A stretch of DNA of 64,000 bases from Chrysopilus asiliformis. Lineage: Eukaryota > Arthropoda > Insecta > Diptera > Rhagionidae. Shown here piece by piece: positions 24,200 to 36,749 of the stretch. Below the pieces are notes generated by a model. The model saw only the letters and a program-made list of their open reading frames with translations. It made no database searches and was not told where the DNA came from. Position numbers and translations under genes: made by a program. The DNA lies in the NCBI GenBank assembly GCA_964034945.1, contig OZ035962.1, positions 106,340,034 to 106,404,033 on the forward strand, in the 5' to 3' direction. Within the stretch, counting starts at the first letter, position 1, and each line of letters opens with the position of its first letter.

Positions 24200-25468
24200 T
24201 ACATTGCCAAATTTTTCGAATTAAGGAAAATTAAATACCAACTATGTTGGAAAAGACGGAATTAATAAAAACTTTTAAAAGAAGAACAAGTTTTGGAGGC
24301 TGTTATCAATATCTTTTTTTTTTCGTTTTACCGTTCGTAGATGATACACTAAAATTAGTTTTTATGCTTTTGTACGAAATATAAAAAAATATTGTATTCC
24401 TGAAAAATATCGATCTTTTAATTTTACCTAAAAGCAAAAAATGTTTTTATGTCTATGCACAAGATTTCTCAAAAACTAATAGACCCAGAGCCATGAAATT
24501 TTACAGGCATTTGTTATGCTCAGTAATTTTCCTATATTTCGTGTAATAGAAATCATAATTAATATTTTTTTACTAGCATTCAAAAAACGACCTTAGAATA
24601 TTTTTTAGACGATTAATTTTTTTTATTGGAATTCGTGCTTTTAAATTTTCCTTGGAAATTTTTATTAATAATCGAGATTATACCGTTTAAAAATTCAATT
24701 TTATCATAAATGGCTATTTTTTATTATTATTTAGTGAGTAATTTGTAATCTATCAGCCAAATTCCGAAAATATCCACTTACACATATGGTAAAAAAAGCC
24801 GTGCGTTTTTCGATGTTTAAAGCAAATAAATGGTGTAGATTTCACCACAAATATACCTTGGCTTAGGTAAGATATGATAAAATTCAAGCAGATAATGTTA
24901 TCAGTTATGGATACGAAGATAACACACTTGTTCCCATAAACTAAATGCTAGGTGCGGTTCAACGGTTAGTCACTTACGAGAACAGGTGTGAATCGGTCGA
25001 AGAAAATCGTGTATGTTTCGAGTATCTCCGTTAAGAGTTACATTTTACAAAAGATTTGATTTCTCAAATTTTTGAAAGAATAAGGAAAGGAATAAAACGT
25101 TACAAAAGGTGTTAAGGATTTGTTTCTAGAAAGGCTAGAGTTAAATCCTTTCTACGTGTAAATTCAGTGCGTTTCAAGGTGTGTTCAAGCTCGACCGTCC
25201 ATAGATTAGCTCTTATCTGTAGGCTTTGTTCCAATTATTTCTGACTTCAGAAATGAAGAAGTGTTTGTGAGATAGAGAGTGAATCTTATCAGAAAAAAAT
25301 CGATTAAATTCAAACTCTGGAGTGTCCTAAAAACTTTTCAACGGTGTTTTGTCGAATTTTTTGAAAATGCAGCTACTGCCCGTAGTGATTCATACCTGCC
25401 GCACCGCAAATTAATCTTATCTTTCGATTATCCCATACTATTCTTACATTTTCGATTTCCTGTTTCAG
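24200..25468. other. Intergenic sequence upstream of the secreted-protein gene
   Basis: A diverged R2 repeat copy lies at about 24360-24640 (ATTGTATTCCTGAAAAATATCG, then AAACTAATAGACCCAGAGCCATGAAATTTTA). From about 24950 the base composition is more even and probably includes promoter and a non-coding first exon of the gene that starts coding at 25516, because a good splice acceptor (TTTCCTGTTTCAG) ends at 25468. I cannot place the transcription start. Confidence 0.45.
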
Positions 25469-25515
25469 GTGCTGCACGGACACATATACACGCACACAGA
25501 CTGCCAGCCTTAGCC
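25469..25515 (+). other. 5' UTR part of the second exon (inferred)
   Basis: The stretch between the acceptor TTTCCTGTTTCAG (ending 25468) and the ATG at 25516 is taken as 5' UTR. The frame stays open upstream of it, so an unspliced 5' extension cannot be excluded from sequence alone, but that extension has no signal peptide and would bury the hydrophobic leader. Confidence 0.45.
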
Positions 25516-28500
25516 ATGGGCGAATTACGAGTTGTGATATGTTTTGCGGCTATCTTTCTTTTTGGGAACCATGTAGTAGGACAGGAGAACGCCCAATTCA
25601 GAGTACCAAATTCCCTAGTGGAATGCTACAAAGATGACTTCTACTCCCATCCTGAAAATCTCCTGCCGATGACGATTAGCACTCTAATCGATCTCATACG
25701 AAAGGTGGAAAATGCCCAAGGTTACACAAGTGATATTAGGCAGGTGACAATCAGTTTGTTGCACCGTTTCCGACAGGATGGTATCGAGAGAGCCCCCGGG
25801 GATGTCGTGAAATCCTCATCAGTTTTGCCATACAGTCCAGCGGGATTCCAGTTTTCGAAATTTCGGCTCCTGCTCGCCAGATTGATCCCCGGTAATGCTT
25901 TTAATTTTCCAAATAGTACGCTAACTACGATGGAGAGATGTTCGCTGCATTTTATGCTCTCCAACACTCTGGACACCCGCGTACGTGGCGATGAGTCTTC
26001 ACGGTGCAGTCAATATTCCCAATACAAAGCGATGAGAATCCCCAGAGCCGCGAAAGTGGACCATGAGGCACAGAATAACTTCTTGGGAGATGTGGAATTC
26101 GTTGAATCGCTAAAAGGCCAAAAAGCACCCCCTAAAGCCGGACACTACAGAAATGACGACACGTTCCTCCCGTACCCATCAGATCCACACGATGAAGCCA
26201 ACGACCATGGAACCCATTTCGATGATGACAATGTAGAAACCTACGGACTCGTTGATGTCGCCAGCAACGCAGTTAGCCAATGTCCAGTTGAAAGAGGCGT
26301 GATTTGGACACCTTGGGGCGAAGTGTCCGCTGGAAATCTTTTGGGTGGCATTGCCGCTGGCCTTGAACCCCAAAAGGTTCAAATTCGGAAACTTTTGGAC
26401 TTGGCCCGACGTCCGATTTCGAGAACCGGATCTCAAGTGAATGCCAATGTGGATAATAAGTGGGCAGCTACGCTTTCTGGTGACTTAGCGGAAGTAGCTT
26501 TAATTCAAGGACCCGCTGTTAATCCCGTCAGCGTTGGAGCTCCAGGATTCTGGAATAGCACATCACAGCCTCGATGGTATTTTCTGAATCAGCGCGAACG
26601 TCTACAGATGACCGATGCTGAAATCCGAGGTGGGTTGGATGGTCTAATCTTGGCCTCGTACATCGCTCAATGGAGAACACAAGCGTCCAGTTTATCACTT
26701 AGTCAACTGTTGGATTCGTATTACTCTACGGTAAATATAAATAAATATTTTTAGAAAATATTTAGATACGAGGGTAGGTTGCCAAAATGCTGGTGATGGC
26801 AAGAAAACCAGGAGTTTTGAGAAGTTTTTCCGTAAACGCATATCCACAATTTTAGAAAATGTGTCTCCAAAACCGGTCGAGCGGTTTTAGAGTTCCAGCT
26901 TTTGAAAGCCAGCAACACCGAGATTGTTTTATAAATAGGATTTTTGCTTTCCGGCCAGGAAAAAAGATTTAACTACTTTTTCTTGCATTTTTACCTATCT
27001 TGGACCATTTTCGAAAAAATATAGAAAAAAAAACAAAGTGAAAATTCTTAAATTACCCAGAAACTTGCTTTCAAAACCTCTAACTTGAAAACCACTAGAC
27101 CGATTGAGCTGAAATTTTAACGCGTCTTTTGGGCTAATATATTGCCTCTTGCGTACATGAAAAAAGACCCAGAAAATTTTTTTCCAAAAATCAGATATTC
27201 TCTCTGACCAGAGTTTAACTTTTCATTCTTTAGCACTCCTCCCCTAACACACCCCCCGCCCCCTTCTCATCGTTCCGAAATGAAACATGCAATGTTAATG
27301 TCATATTTTTTTTTACAGATGGGTGTCCTTAATAGCAACGTCCGAGCATGTAACCGCAAAGATGAATTCACAAAAGTAGCTCCCATTGCTGAAATTCAAG
27401 CCCAGACCTACGCCTTTGCAACGGTTTTAGATCGCGAAATGCTCCTGAGGGTGACTTTGGACGATGACGGCATCAAAAAATTCGCAGACAACGCCGCTGA
27501 AGCTCTTTCCCAATACATTCGTAAGTTTTTTTCCCTATATCAAAAACATCGCTTTTTAATCTGATATATTTTTTGTGTTTGTTTAGCTCAACATTTAAAT
27601 GATTTATCATGCGAAAGTACTTCAATTGGCCAAGGTGATAAATCTATCACCCGAACTTCAACAGATTTATTCGTTTTTGTGGATACAACATGGCAATATA
27701 GAGATATATCGTCTATTTTAGGGTAAATGATTTTTTGTTAAAATAATATTGTTATAGTGCAAATGACACTATGATACTATCGGTTGCAGTGCCTTACAAA
27801 AGTAGTAACCGCAGGCATCTTTTAGCTCGCAAACCCAAATATTTTAATCAGACAAATCTAGATTTCCCAGCATGCTTTTTTCATTTGAATTATTTTTTTA
27901 TCTGAATTTCAGGAATATTTTCCCGGCTATCAACATGTGGCCGCATGGCTCGACTGTGACGTTATTTAACGCAATGGATGGTAAAATAATTGTTAACAGA
28001 ACAGATTCATCTCCAAGTGTATTTCAAGGATGGAATGAGACCACACACAGACTACGTAAGATGTTTGCCGGAATTATTTAAGAAATCACTTATCTTTCTT
28101 TATTAAATTCTAGAAAATGCTGGATTTAACCTGGTACAAGTTTTGAAAGCATTACACAATGCAACCGCGAGTCAATTGGACGAAGAGAAGCGAAATTCGT
28201 CAACAGGTGGATCTTCAATGATTGCACTTATTGTCCCGCAAAACGCCGGAGTTAGCGAAGGCGACACAACTATTGCATTGGAAAGGATTCAAATTCTGCG
28301 TGAAGAAGTACCAGATGTGAAAATTCTTTTTGGAGCAAGTGGATCTGTAGGCCGCTTTGAAAACTTCGTTGCAGAGACAAATCGAGATCTGTTTACCTTG
28401 AGGGCCGGCGATAACGTTGCATCGCAGACGAATTCATTGCTTGAGAGAATTAAAACCGGTGAGTCACTCGACGTTCTCTAACATAAGTATATTTTAACAT

Positions 28501-29051
28501 TGATAAATTCCCGTATAGTGCCACGTCGAGTGATTAATTTCCGATGTGGAAGTAATTGGCAAACAGATGGTTATGGTGCCAGTCAAATGTATCAAGTCGT
28601 TGATCCTGGCGCAGCGAACTACTATCGCATTCATCCAAATTATTTCTTTGGCGAAGGATCCAACAGGAAAGTAACCATCAACCCGCAAGGAAGTAACGGA
28701 CTTACCATTTGCACTTCAAGGACTATGGAGCGACCGAGAGCGAACACCACATCCGATAGTGGGGTCTCCTGCCAACCATTGGCCAACGACGGTTACATCA
28801 TCGATCTTAACAACCCTTGCGACGGACATCCAACTATTCACCAATGCCCGAAATACTATTTTTCCGTTGAGGCAACAGCACAGTCCACCGCCACACCACA
28901 ACGATGCAGTTATCCTGAATGTCAAGTCCCCAGCCAGATCCGTTTCAGCGTACAAGTAGACAATTTGGGCTGCTATAGCTCCGCGCATGCCATTTACTTC
29001 AGTTCGTTGTTGTTGATCGCAACAATCCTAATTAGTCTTAAGTCATTATAA
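25516..29051 (+). CDS. Secreted, probably GPI-anchored protein with VWA-like segment
   Basis: Six coding exons join without frame conflict: 25516-26730, 27319-27520, 27587-27722, 27913-28055, 28114-28458 and 28519-29051, giving 857 residues. An upstream acceptor at 25468 and the good context GCCATGG favour this start over earlier in-frame ATGs. Residues 1-23 form a signal peptide (VVICFAAIFLFG core). Residues about 499-690 (DLFVFVDTTW..., then SSMIALIVPQNAG and VKILFGASGSVGRF) look like a von Willebrand A fold in which the usual DxSxS metal site is degenerate (DTTWQ). The last 20 residues are hydrophobic after a small-residue stretch, suggesting a GPI anchor. The protein has many Cys and N-glycosylation sites in its second half. 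I expect orthologues in other flies but do not recognise a named one, and the function is unknown to me. Confidence 0.8.
26786..27200. repeat. Diverged dispersed repeat R3 in the first coding intron
   Basis: The intron 26731-27318 contains phrases such as TTGAAAACCACTAGACCG, ATTGAGCTGAAATTTTAA and CATTTTCGAAAAAATAT that recur, diverged, at about 32130-32240, 48960-49130, 53380-53460, 62810-62870 and 13600-13760. No coding content. Boundaries are not clear. Confidence 0.4.
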
Positions 29052-29199
29052 AATATCTAGGTTTAAATGACACTTTTTTTGTACCTTTTTAAGAATTTTG
29101 AAACATTTTTTTTTCTTGTAAAAATGACATTTTAATATATGCATGTAAAAGTTGAAATATTTTAAATAATTTTAAGAAACTATGAAAACCGAAAACGTA

Positions 29200-29205
29200 A
29201 ATAAA
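29200..29205 (+). terminator. Candidate polyadenylation signal AATAAA
   Basis: First clear AATAAA downstream of the stop at 29051, at a distance of about 150 bases. Confidence 0.45.
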
Positions 29206-32200
29206 CTAAAATGACATCAAAAAAAATGTTGAACGTTTTTTTTAGAAAATCTAAACATTATTCAGATTACCCACAACCGCGTAATCTTGCACTCCAGCCC
29301 GATTTAGGTATGTTGTCTAAGCGTCCGAGAAACCAAACTTTTGTCACGGATTCTTTAATTTACGATTATTAATTTATTCTATACTAAAAATACCATCTTT
29401 AAATATGCAAGACATAAATCGACTTCCGCTGTAAATCATATTTTTTATCCTGCGGCGCATTTCTTCAATGAAATTCTGCCTGTTTCTCATAAGTTTTTGC
29501 CTGAAGCTCATTTTTCTTTATGGTTATTTACTTAATTCCAGTTGCAATAATTTATGAGACGTAAAAACCTCCGAACAATTGAATGGTTTTTCTAGAAACT
29601 GTGTAGCTCTTGATTAAAATCATTACACTGTTTAAAAAATCTAGCCTGAAGCGCATCAATTGATTTGTGGATTGTAGTTGAAGTCATGTTTTAGCTTTCT
29701 TACATATACTGCGTAATTGGCCTCGGGCAGGCGCGCGTTCGCCTGCATGTGGGCAAGTAAAATTGAGTTGACCTGTGGTCGGAGAAATTCTGAAATTAAG
29801 CCACCAGCAGGTAAAGTAGGGCATTGGGAGCTGCACGAGTTGACCTTAGATAGGTTAACTCTGACCGCTAGCTGGCTTACAGAAACCTCTGTAAGGTCAG
29901 AGTTAACCTGACAAAAAGTTGACCTGGACATTTTTCTGAGTGTGTATGCAATAAAATTTGTAATATCGACTTTTACCAGTAAATCTTAATCGATTTTTAC
30001 GCGGTTTTTATACCCGTATGGTTGCATTCTAAAGTTGTTATCGTAACATTGGAAAAAATGAACCGTTTTCGAGAAAATCGCAAAAATCTTTGCCATTTGT
30101 ACAAGGGGAAGGGGTTGTCCAATTTTTCCCATTTTTGGAAGAGGTTTATCTTTGATAAAATCCTGTTCCATGCCAAATTTAAACTTTCTACATCAATTAG
30201 TTGTCGAGTTTTTGAATGATTTTGTATAGAAAAAATCAACATTATACCTAATTAATTATATTTATCTCACATGTAGGTGGATAGGGCTGTGTTTTTTTAC
30301 AGAATACACCAAATTTCAGTATCTGAGTCTTTTTCCCTGGCGTAGGTTTTCATTTGCTCGTTTGTTTAAGTTAACTTTTCAATTATATAGCGATATGAGG
30401 AAATTGTTAACTTTAATTTTTTTTAATTTTTTTTGTCCATAAATCACACACCAAAAATCCTGGTACGGAAATTTTTTGAATATTAAATATATTTAAAAAA
30501 AAAAAACAAAGAACAAAATTAATGACTTGAGACAATTTAAACGACACAGTTTAAGCCGCTTTAGAAAATGAATGTGATTTGATTGTGTCACTTAACCTGA
30601 GTAGCAATTTGTCAATTTTGTATAGGCCTACATTGTGCGAAGATAGAATCCTTTGCTTGTGATCCACAGTCAGAATTAATGAACGCCAACGTTTATCACG
30701 CAAATGCTTGAATACATCTTATTATTTCGCATTACCCACATATTGGTACGTGTTCTGGCAACAAGGCGAGCAGTAGATATAAATTTACAGAATAAAGCGA
30801 ACACATGTGTTTCGGGTTAGAGGAAAAACGCTGAATTTCAGACCTATTTTACCGGTGGTATGTTTGTTTTTGTCTATTTACTGATTGCTCAGATACCGTC
30901 AAAGGACAACAATAGAAGTGCTTTCAAAGCATAAGAATCAAAGTATTCATTGCAAAGGATAAGTCAGAGTCATATACAACAATACAGCAACAAGCATCAA
31001 AGTCAAGCCGTGCCTAGGAATTTCCCATGTTCACCAAAATCCTGTCTACTCCGCCACGCATCCCTTTATCCAAAAGTTCTGCTCATTCTACACCGCTATA
31101 GTTTATGACTAGCAAAAGAGACATATGAGCCACCGATGAAGATTACGCTGGATTTTATGTATATTAATAGCAAAATACACCGATTATGACACGTGAACCA
31201 TTCATCAAGAGTAAAAAAACGTGTAAATTTTCTGCCGTGCCAGTGCCGCAACATACATACACATCCCAGAGCACAAAACAGAACACAACATCTAGAAACG
31301 AGGATGGGAATCTCAAGACCTGAAGGCTGCAACTTCTGCTGCTAAGATTAATGGCATCAAAACTCATGACGATTTTTTTTTTGTGAATTGTTTCTGTGAC
31401 TTCGAGATAACAGCCGCGCATCATACATCCTCGACCTGGCAAACAGCAAATAAATAGCAAGAGCCTACATTCAAAAAGGGCCTAGCCCTAAATTTTTATT
31501 TTCGCGAGTCGTTTGAGTATTCCCCGACATTTCAGGTATTCGAGAAATCGGTAATACATTTTTGCTGTTCTCAAGAATTCACGAGAATTTCGAGAAAACT
31601 TAGAACTAGAAGAAAATTTGAAGTAATGTAATGAAAAAAGAAGTAACAAATAGGGATAGCAACTCAATACAAGTTTCGACCAAAATATATTATTACGAAT
31701 GAATTCTATTCGAGGTTACCAGCGACAAAAGACAAATATATTTAGAATTGCCACAAGCAATAAAGATATTTATAAAAACCTAAGAGAAATTTACTTTCTC
31801 ATCGATTTTTGTCATAATGAGATAAAAAGATAACCTCAATTTCTTTAATACTTTTAGATAATTTTTTTTAAAAGAATTCTATATGGAAATGGAAGTTTTA
31901 GTTTTCAAATTGGCTCTTTCTTCCTTTTTTTGAAAATCTAAAAGATTTCCTTTTGAACTGTAACTAATTGTTTCAGAGTATGTTTTAGAATTTCAGTCAA
32001 AAATGTTGAAAATTATATCAAGATGCTACAAAAAAATAAATTTCCCTGTCGCTCACTTTCTACAACAGAAATGTTCTAAAAATGTCAGTTCAATCAGTCG
32101 AGTGCTTTCCGAGTTAAAGCGAGACAAGCGATGGACAATCCTTACATTCAGAAGCTCTAACCCGAAAACCACTCGACCCACTCGACCGAATGAACTAAAA

Positions 32201-33124
32201 TTTGTCACACATTATAGGTTTGCATGTCTATAGGATGGATTTTTTTTCGGTCGCATTATCTGAACTAGTTTATAAGGAATTTATTTGTATCCCCCCTACG
32301 GGATTTCAAGGCAAAAAAAAAATCATGCATGGTTTGAGAAACATAAACTCCCCACATGATAAACTTAAGTCGCAACATTCTGCTCTTCATACGTATACCT
32401 ATAGAAGATCTTGGGATTACGTGCCAGACAAAACCAGTACAACAAATAGATTTCCAGCGACCAGCACTTGAGATGCGTATTATTCTATGAGATAGCGCCC
32501 TATATTTATGCTGATATACAAATATGTATGCCTCCAGAGTGTCAACCCTCGTACTCTTCGTTATTACAATAGACTTGAAGTTTTGATGAGAAACCAAAGA
32601 ACTTTATAAGTGTTTTTAAAGTATGCAAATTTCACTTGTCCAAGCTAGGACCATGAACAGCGTGTATTTGAACATCGTCCGAACTTTTCTCAATGGACTT
32701 TCTCTATTGCTCATTTCTTACAAATTATTATAAATAGAAGAACAAATTAAAGATAAAATATCGATTATTTACTGCTTTCTGCTTCAAAAGACCTAAAAAA
32801 TATTTAAGTAACAAACAGTATTTAAAATTTAATTCAGAATTTCGGAAAATTGCCATTATTTTCAGATGTGTGTGCACCTAAAAGTTTGGCTCGCTTAATT
32901 GCTTCGGTTCTGCTGCTCAAGATATATCATGTGTCTATGACAAATGTCTCAACCCTTTTCAAGGAGATTTCCATCACCAGCTAATGTCATATTATATGTG
33001 TAACTTTAAAATTTCAGTCTTTTACCCTATCTCAGATAAGTTTATCGAATGGAAATTTTTAATTTCACCCCTAAATACAATATTCCGAAAAAAACACAAT
33101 TTAAGTAAAATTTAAAACATAAGA
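29206..33124. other. Intergenic region with repeat fragments
   Basis: No gene recognised. A 15-bp inverted repeat (AGGTTAACTCTGACC, 29852-29866, complement at 29895-29909) lies in a GC-richer patch at 29.7-29.9 kb. A minus-oriented R1-related fragment (TTTTTATACCCGTATGG) begins near 30006. R3-like phrases occur near 32130-32240. The rest is AT-rich and uninformative. Confidence 0.45.
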
Positions 33125-33600
33125 AAAGCTACAATTGTCAGGGGCCAATCGTCAAATACTCTATATGATGACAATTTTTTGTTTAAAAAAATCTATTTGA
33201 ATAGGAGAGGGGGAAAAGAGTGGTTGATTGGATTTTGATGTATGGAATGGTTACGTAAAATCATATTCTAGACTGATTTCATCTTTATAAATTTTTCTAT
33301 TGCAGAAAACTGTTTCGTTTGTATGAGGGAGAGGAAAAGGAATGGTCCAATTTTGCCAGTTCAAAACTTAACCAAACCATTTACGAGAAACGTATTTATA
33401 CAAAATTTCAGGTCTCTAGCTCAATCCTTTCGAAAGTTATGGTGTTCGCCGACAGACAGACAGGCAGACAGACGGTCGGACATGCGGAAATCAAAATCTT
33501 TTGTCATCCTTAACCCTGGTGTAGTTCATTTTTGTGTCCGATGATTGGTTCGATGCGTTACAAACGGTATAGTAAATCTAATATACGAGTATTCCTACAG
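33125..33600 (+). repeat. Old R1-related repeat copy
   Basis: Shares the order AAAAGCTACAATTG, TTGGATTTTGATGTATGG, TACAAAATTTCAGG followed by TCTCTAGCTCAATCC, a GACAGACAGA run near 33453-33475, and GCGTTACAAACGGTA with the R1 copies at 36 kb, but is clearly diverged from them. Confidence 0.55.
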
Positions 33601-34350
33601 GATATATCATATAGAGTATAAAAATCTTATATCGAGGTTGTGTTACTTTAAATTAATTACTGTCGATTCGCAATCTATAAAAAATGAAAATGAAAAAGTC
33701 TTTGACAAAACTTTTCACAACTTATTAGTATTGTGAAACGAAGTGATTAAAACGAAATGAAACAGTGTTTGGCAATTTTTTAGTAAAATAGAATCGAAAA
33801 TACGGAAACCGAAAAACTTTCTCATTTTAGTTTTCATAGAACACGAATCGACACTCTGTTGAATTCTAAAAAGACTGTTTGAGTTATTTAATGTGTTTTT
33901 TACTATTTATGTTTTTTTGTTTTGTCTTTAAAACGCTTTAGATTTGAAGCCCAGTGTTCGGTTAATAAATGTTAGAATCGCAACCAACATTTATGTCAAT
34001 TGGGACGTTAGCGGTTGACATAATTCGGCATGACATATGTCAACTGGTAATGTCACAATTAAGAACATACTTCAAATCTGGGGTTCGAATTCGTAAAAAC
34101 AACACAAGGAAATGCGCCGCAGGAAATTTTTCTTTGACGTGTCAAAACCAAATAAAGCCCCAACCCGAAAGCCTTATAGTTTTAACAAAAGGGAACTCTA
34201 TATTTTATCCTTTCTGACGTCTTGGTGTGTTATTCCAATATTCTCAAAACGGCGCAAAATAATAGATACGCCAAGAAAGAATCCGATGGCCCAGACAATC
34301 GCTTATTGACTACCAGATGGAACCGGGCCTAACTGTAAGGTGAGGAAGAA
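33601..34350. other. Intergenic, nothing recognised
   Basis: AT-rich sequence between two R1-type repeats without any gene or structure I can support. Confidence 0.45.
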
Positions 34351-34687
34351 AACATAACAAAAGCTATAATTGCCAATTTGGCAATTATTGAAAACCCGTA
34401 TGGTGATATTCGTATCAAAATTCGAACAGTTGTACCAAAATTCCACTTTGAAGTTAAACTTTCCAATAAGATTTTTTAAAATTTATTCCAATCGGATTTT
34501 GATGTATGGGAGTTTTATGTAGAATCATATCCTAAATAACTTTTGTTCTTAGACTTTTTTGATAAGATGCACCGTTTTCGAGATATTCACAAAAACCGTT
34601 TTCGTTCGTATGGGGGGTACCCCCCCCCCCCCCCCCCCCCCCCTAATGATCCATTTTTGCCCATTAACGAACCATACGGGTATAAAA
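34351..34687 (+). repeat. Dispersed repeat R1, copy b (internally deleted)
   Basis: Identical phrase order to copies a and c from ACATAACAAAAGC to GCCCATTAACGAA, then jumps directly to CCATACGGGTATAAA; the segment with the GACA run is missing. A C run of more than 20 bases begins near 34620, where copy c has only a few C after GGGGGGTA, so this run has expanded. Confidence 0.7.
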
Positions 34688-36160
34688 ACAAGTTTGAGGA
34701 ACGACACAACAGTACCACAAGTTATTACAAGTTTATTTTGGTTAAATTTTTAGTGAGCTTAGCACTTTTTACAAAAATTTAATAAAAATAGTGTATTATA
34801 AAAATTCAAAAAAATCATAAATAAATAAATGGCGCCACCGGAAAAGTTCCTTTTTTAGCCACGGCGCCTCACACGTATTTTTACTTAGCTTAGACACAAC
34901 TGAGTGCGTAAAGCTCTTTCAACATGTTGCGACACATATTGAAGCAACATGAGTCTAGCAACATTTTAAATCAACTTGAAAAAAGTGAGGTTAGATAGAA
35001 TCAGTGTGAAGCGGTAAAATTCGACATTTTAAACTTACTTCTTTAAACATTATTTATGTACTAACAAATTACAGAACTGGTTCGAATCATCATTTTATAA
35101 TAACAAAAAAAGTTTATAATAAAACTATTGCAGAACCGTTGATAGATTTCAAGTTTTTGTGAGCAATATTTTCCAAAAAAAACTATAATATTAGTTAATA
35201 GGTTTATACAAGAATTCCATTAAATAATAATAATAATTTTATTTCACAAAAAAAATTATTTAAGAGCTGGATTTTTTCACAAAAAAAAATTCTTAGAAGT
35301 TTTTTTAAGTGAAGTATTACAAAAAAAACACTGTTGTATATTTTGTTTAAATAACATTAAAAAAAATACTTAGGTATGGAAGAAAAAAAAACAAAACAAA
35401 AATTAAAAGCAATTTGATATTTTCAAAATGGGATGGAGAACAATTTTCGCCATGTAAACGTGTCAAGGACATAATCAAAAACAGTCTGTATGGCTATGAC
35501 AAAAGAACGACGTTTTTCCGAGTTTTTCCGAGAAGGAGTCTGAGCTTTAGCCAAGCTTTTCCTTCCCATTTCACATTTCTGGCGAACACGAACGCAAAGT
35601 GCTTTCAATCGTTTCCAAAGGTTTTCGTGCGGAGTTTGGGTTTTCCGAGTGCAATAAAAATATCCAAAAGTGCAAATTGTGTCCCAAACAAACAAAAACT
35701 CAAAAACGGAAATCGGAAATCACAAAAAAGTGTACAGTGCACTAGCAAAAACGAAGGACGAAGATTTTTTTCTTGGACTCGCGCGGCGGTTAATCGAGGA
35801 AAAATGTGGAAATTAATACAACCGGAGACGACTTGAAATTGAAGTTCAGTGCTAAAAGAAAATTCTGTTATGTTCTGCAATCGAAATTCTAATCGAAAAT
35901 TTGGAGAAAAATGAATCTCCACTTGGTGGGTTGGCTTCCATTTCATTTTTATTGAATTTCCTTTCATTTATGTGTTTATTGATTTTTGCCACTAATTACA
36001 TGACTGCCTGCAAAATGCAAACCCCACCGCGACAAGCGCCATTACTGCTACAAACTTTCTATATTTGTTCAACAATAAGAAATTATAAATACGTAATCGA
36101 AAGTATGTGAAATGATTCATGTTGAAATTGTAAATTCGAACTTTTTATCGTTCAAAATAA
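34688..36160. other. Intergenic; possible 5' UTR-like sequence at 35.4-35.9 kb
   Basis: Between about 35410 and 35850 the sequence turns less AT-rich and purine-biased (phrases such as CAAAAACGGAAATCGG and GTGTACAGTGCAC), which is how fly 5' UTR exons often look. Open frames here exist on both strands and resemble no protein. It could be an upstream non-coding exon of the zinc-finger gene at 42.6 kb; this is a guess. Confidence 0.3.
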
Positions 36161-36749
36161 ACATAACAAAAGCTATAATTGCCAATCTGGCAATCATTGG
36201 AGACCCGTATGGTGATATTCGTATCAAAATTCGAACAGTTGTACCAAAATTCCACTTTGAAGTCAAACTTTCCAATAAGAATTTTTAAAATTTATTCCAA
36301 TCGGATTTTGATGTATGGAAGTTTTATGTAGAATCATATCCTAAATAACTTTTGTTCTTGCACTTTTTTGATAAGATGCACCGTTTTTGAGATATTCACA
36401 AAAACCGTTTTCGTTCGTATGGGGGGTACCCCCCCTAATGGTCCATTTTTGCCCATTAACGAACTTAGCCTCGCATTTTGCGGAAAACGGATCCACGCAA
36501 AATTTCAAGTCTCTAGCTCAATCCGTGCGCCCGCAATCCGCGCCACAGACAGACAGACAGACGGACAGACGGACAGACAGACGGACAGACGGACAGACGG
36601 ACAGACGGACGGACATGCAGAAATTAATTATTTTTATCATTCTAAACACACTGGTGTAATTCATTTTTATGTGTGATGACGGGATCTTGGCGTTACAAAC
36701 GGTAAGGCAAAGTTAATATACCCTTTGGTTTCACCATACGGGTATAAAA
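36161..36749 (+). repeat. Dispersed repeat R1, copy c (most complete)
   Basis: Runs from ACATAACAAAAGCTATAATT to CACCATACGGGTATAAA and includes the intact tetranucleotide block GACAGACA/GACGGACA at about 36546-36614. It serves as the reference for interpreting copies a and b: it contains GATGTATGGAAG uninterrupted, and single-copy sequence on both sides of the GACA block. Confidence 0.7.
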
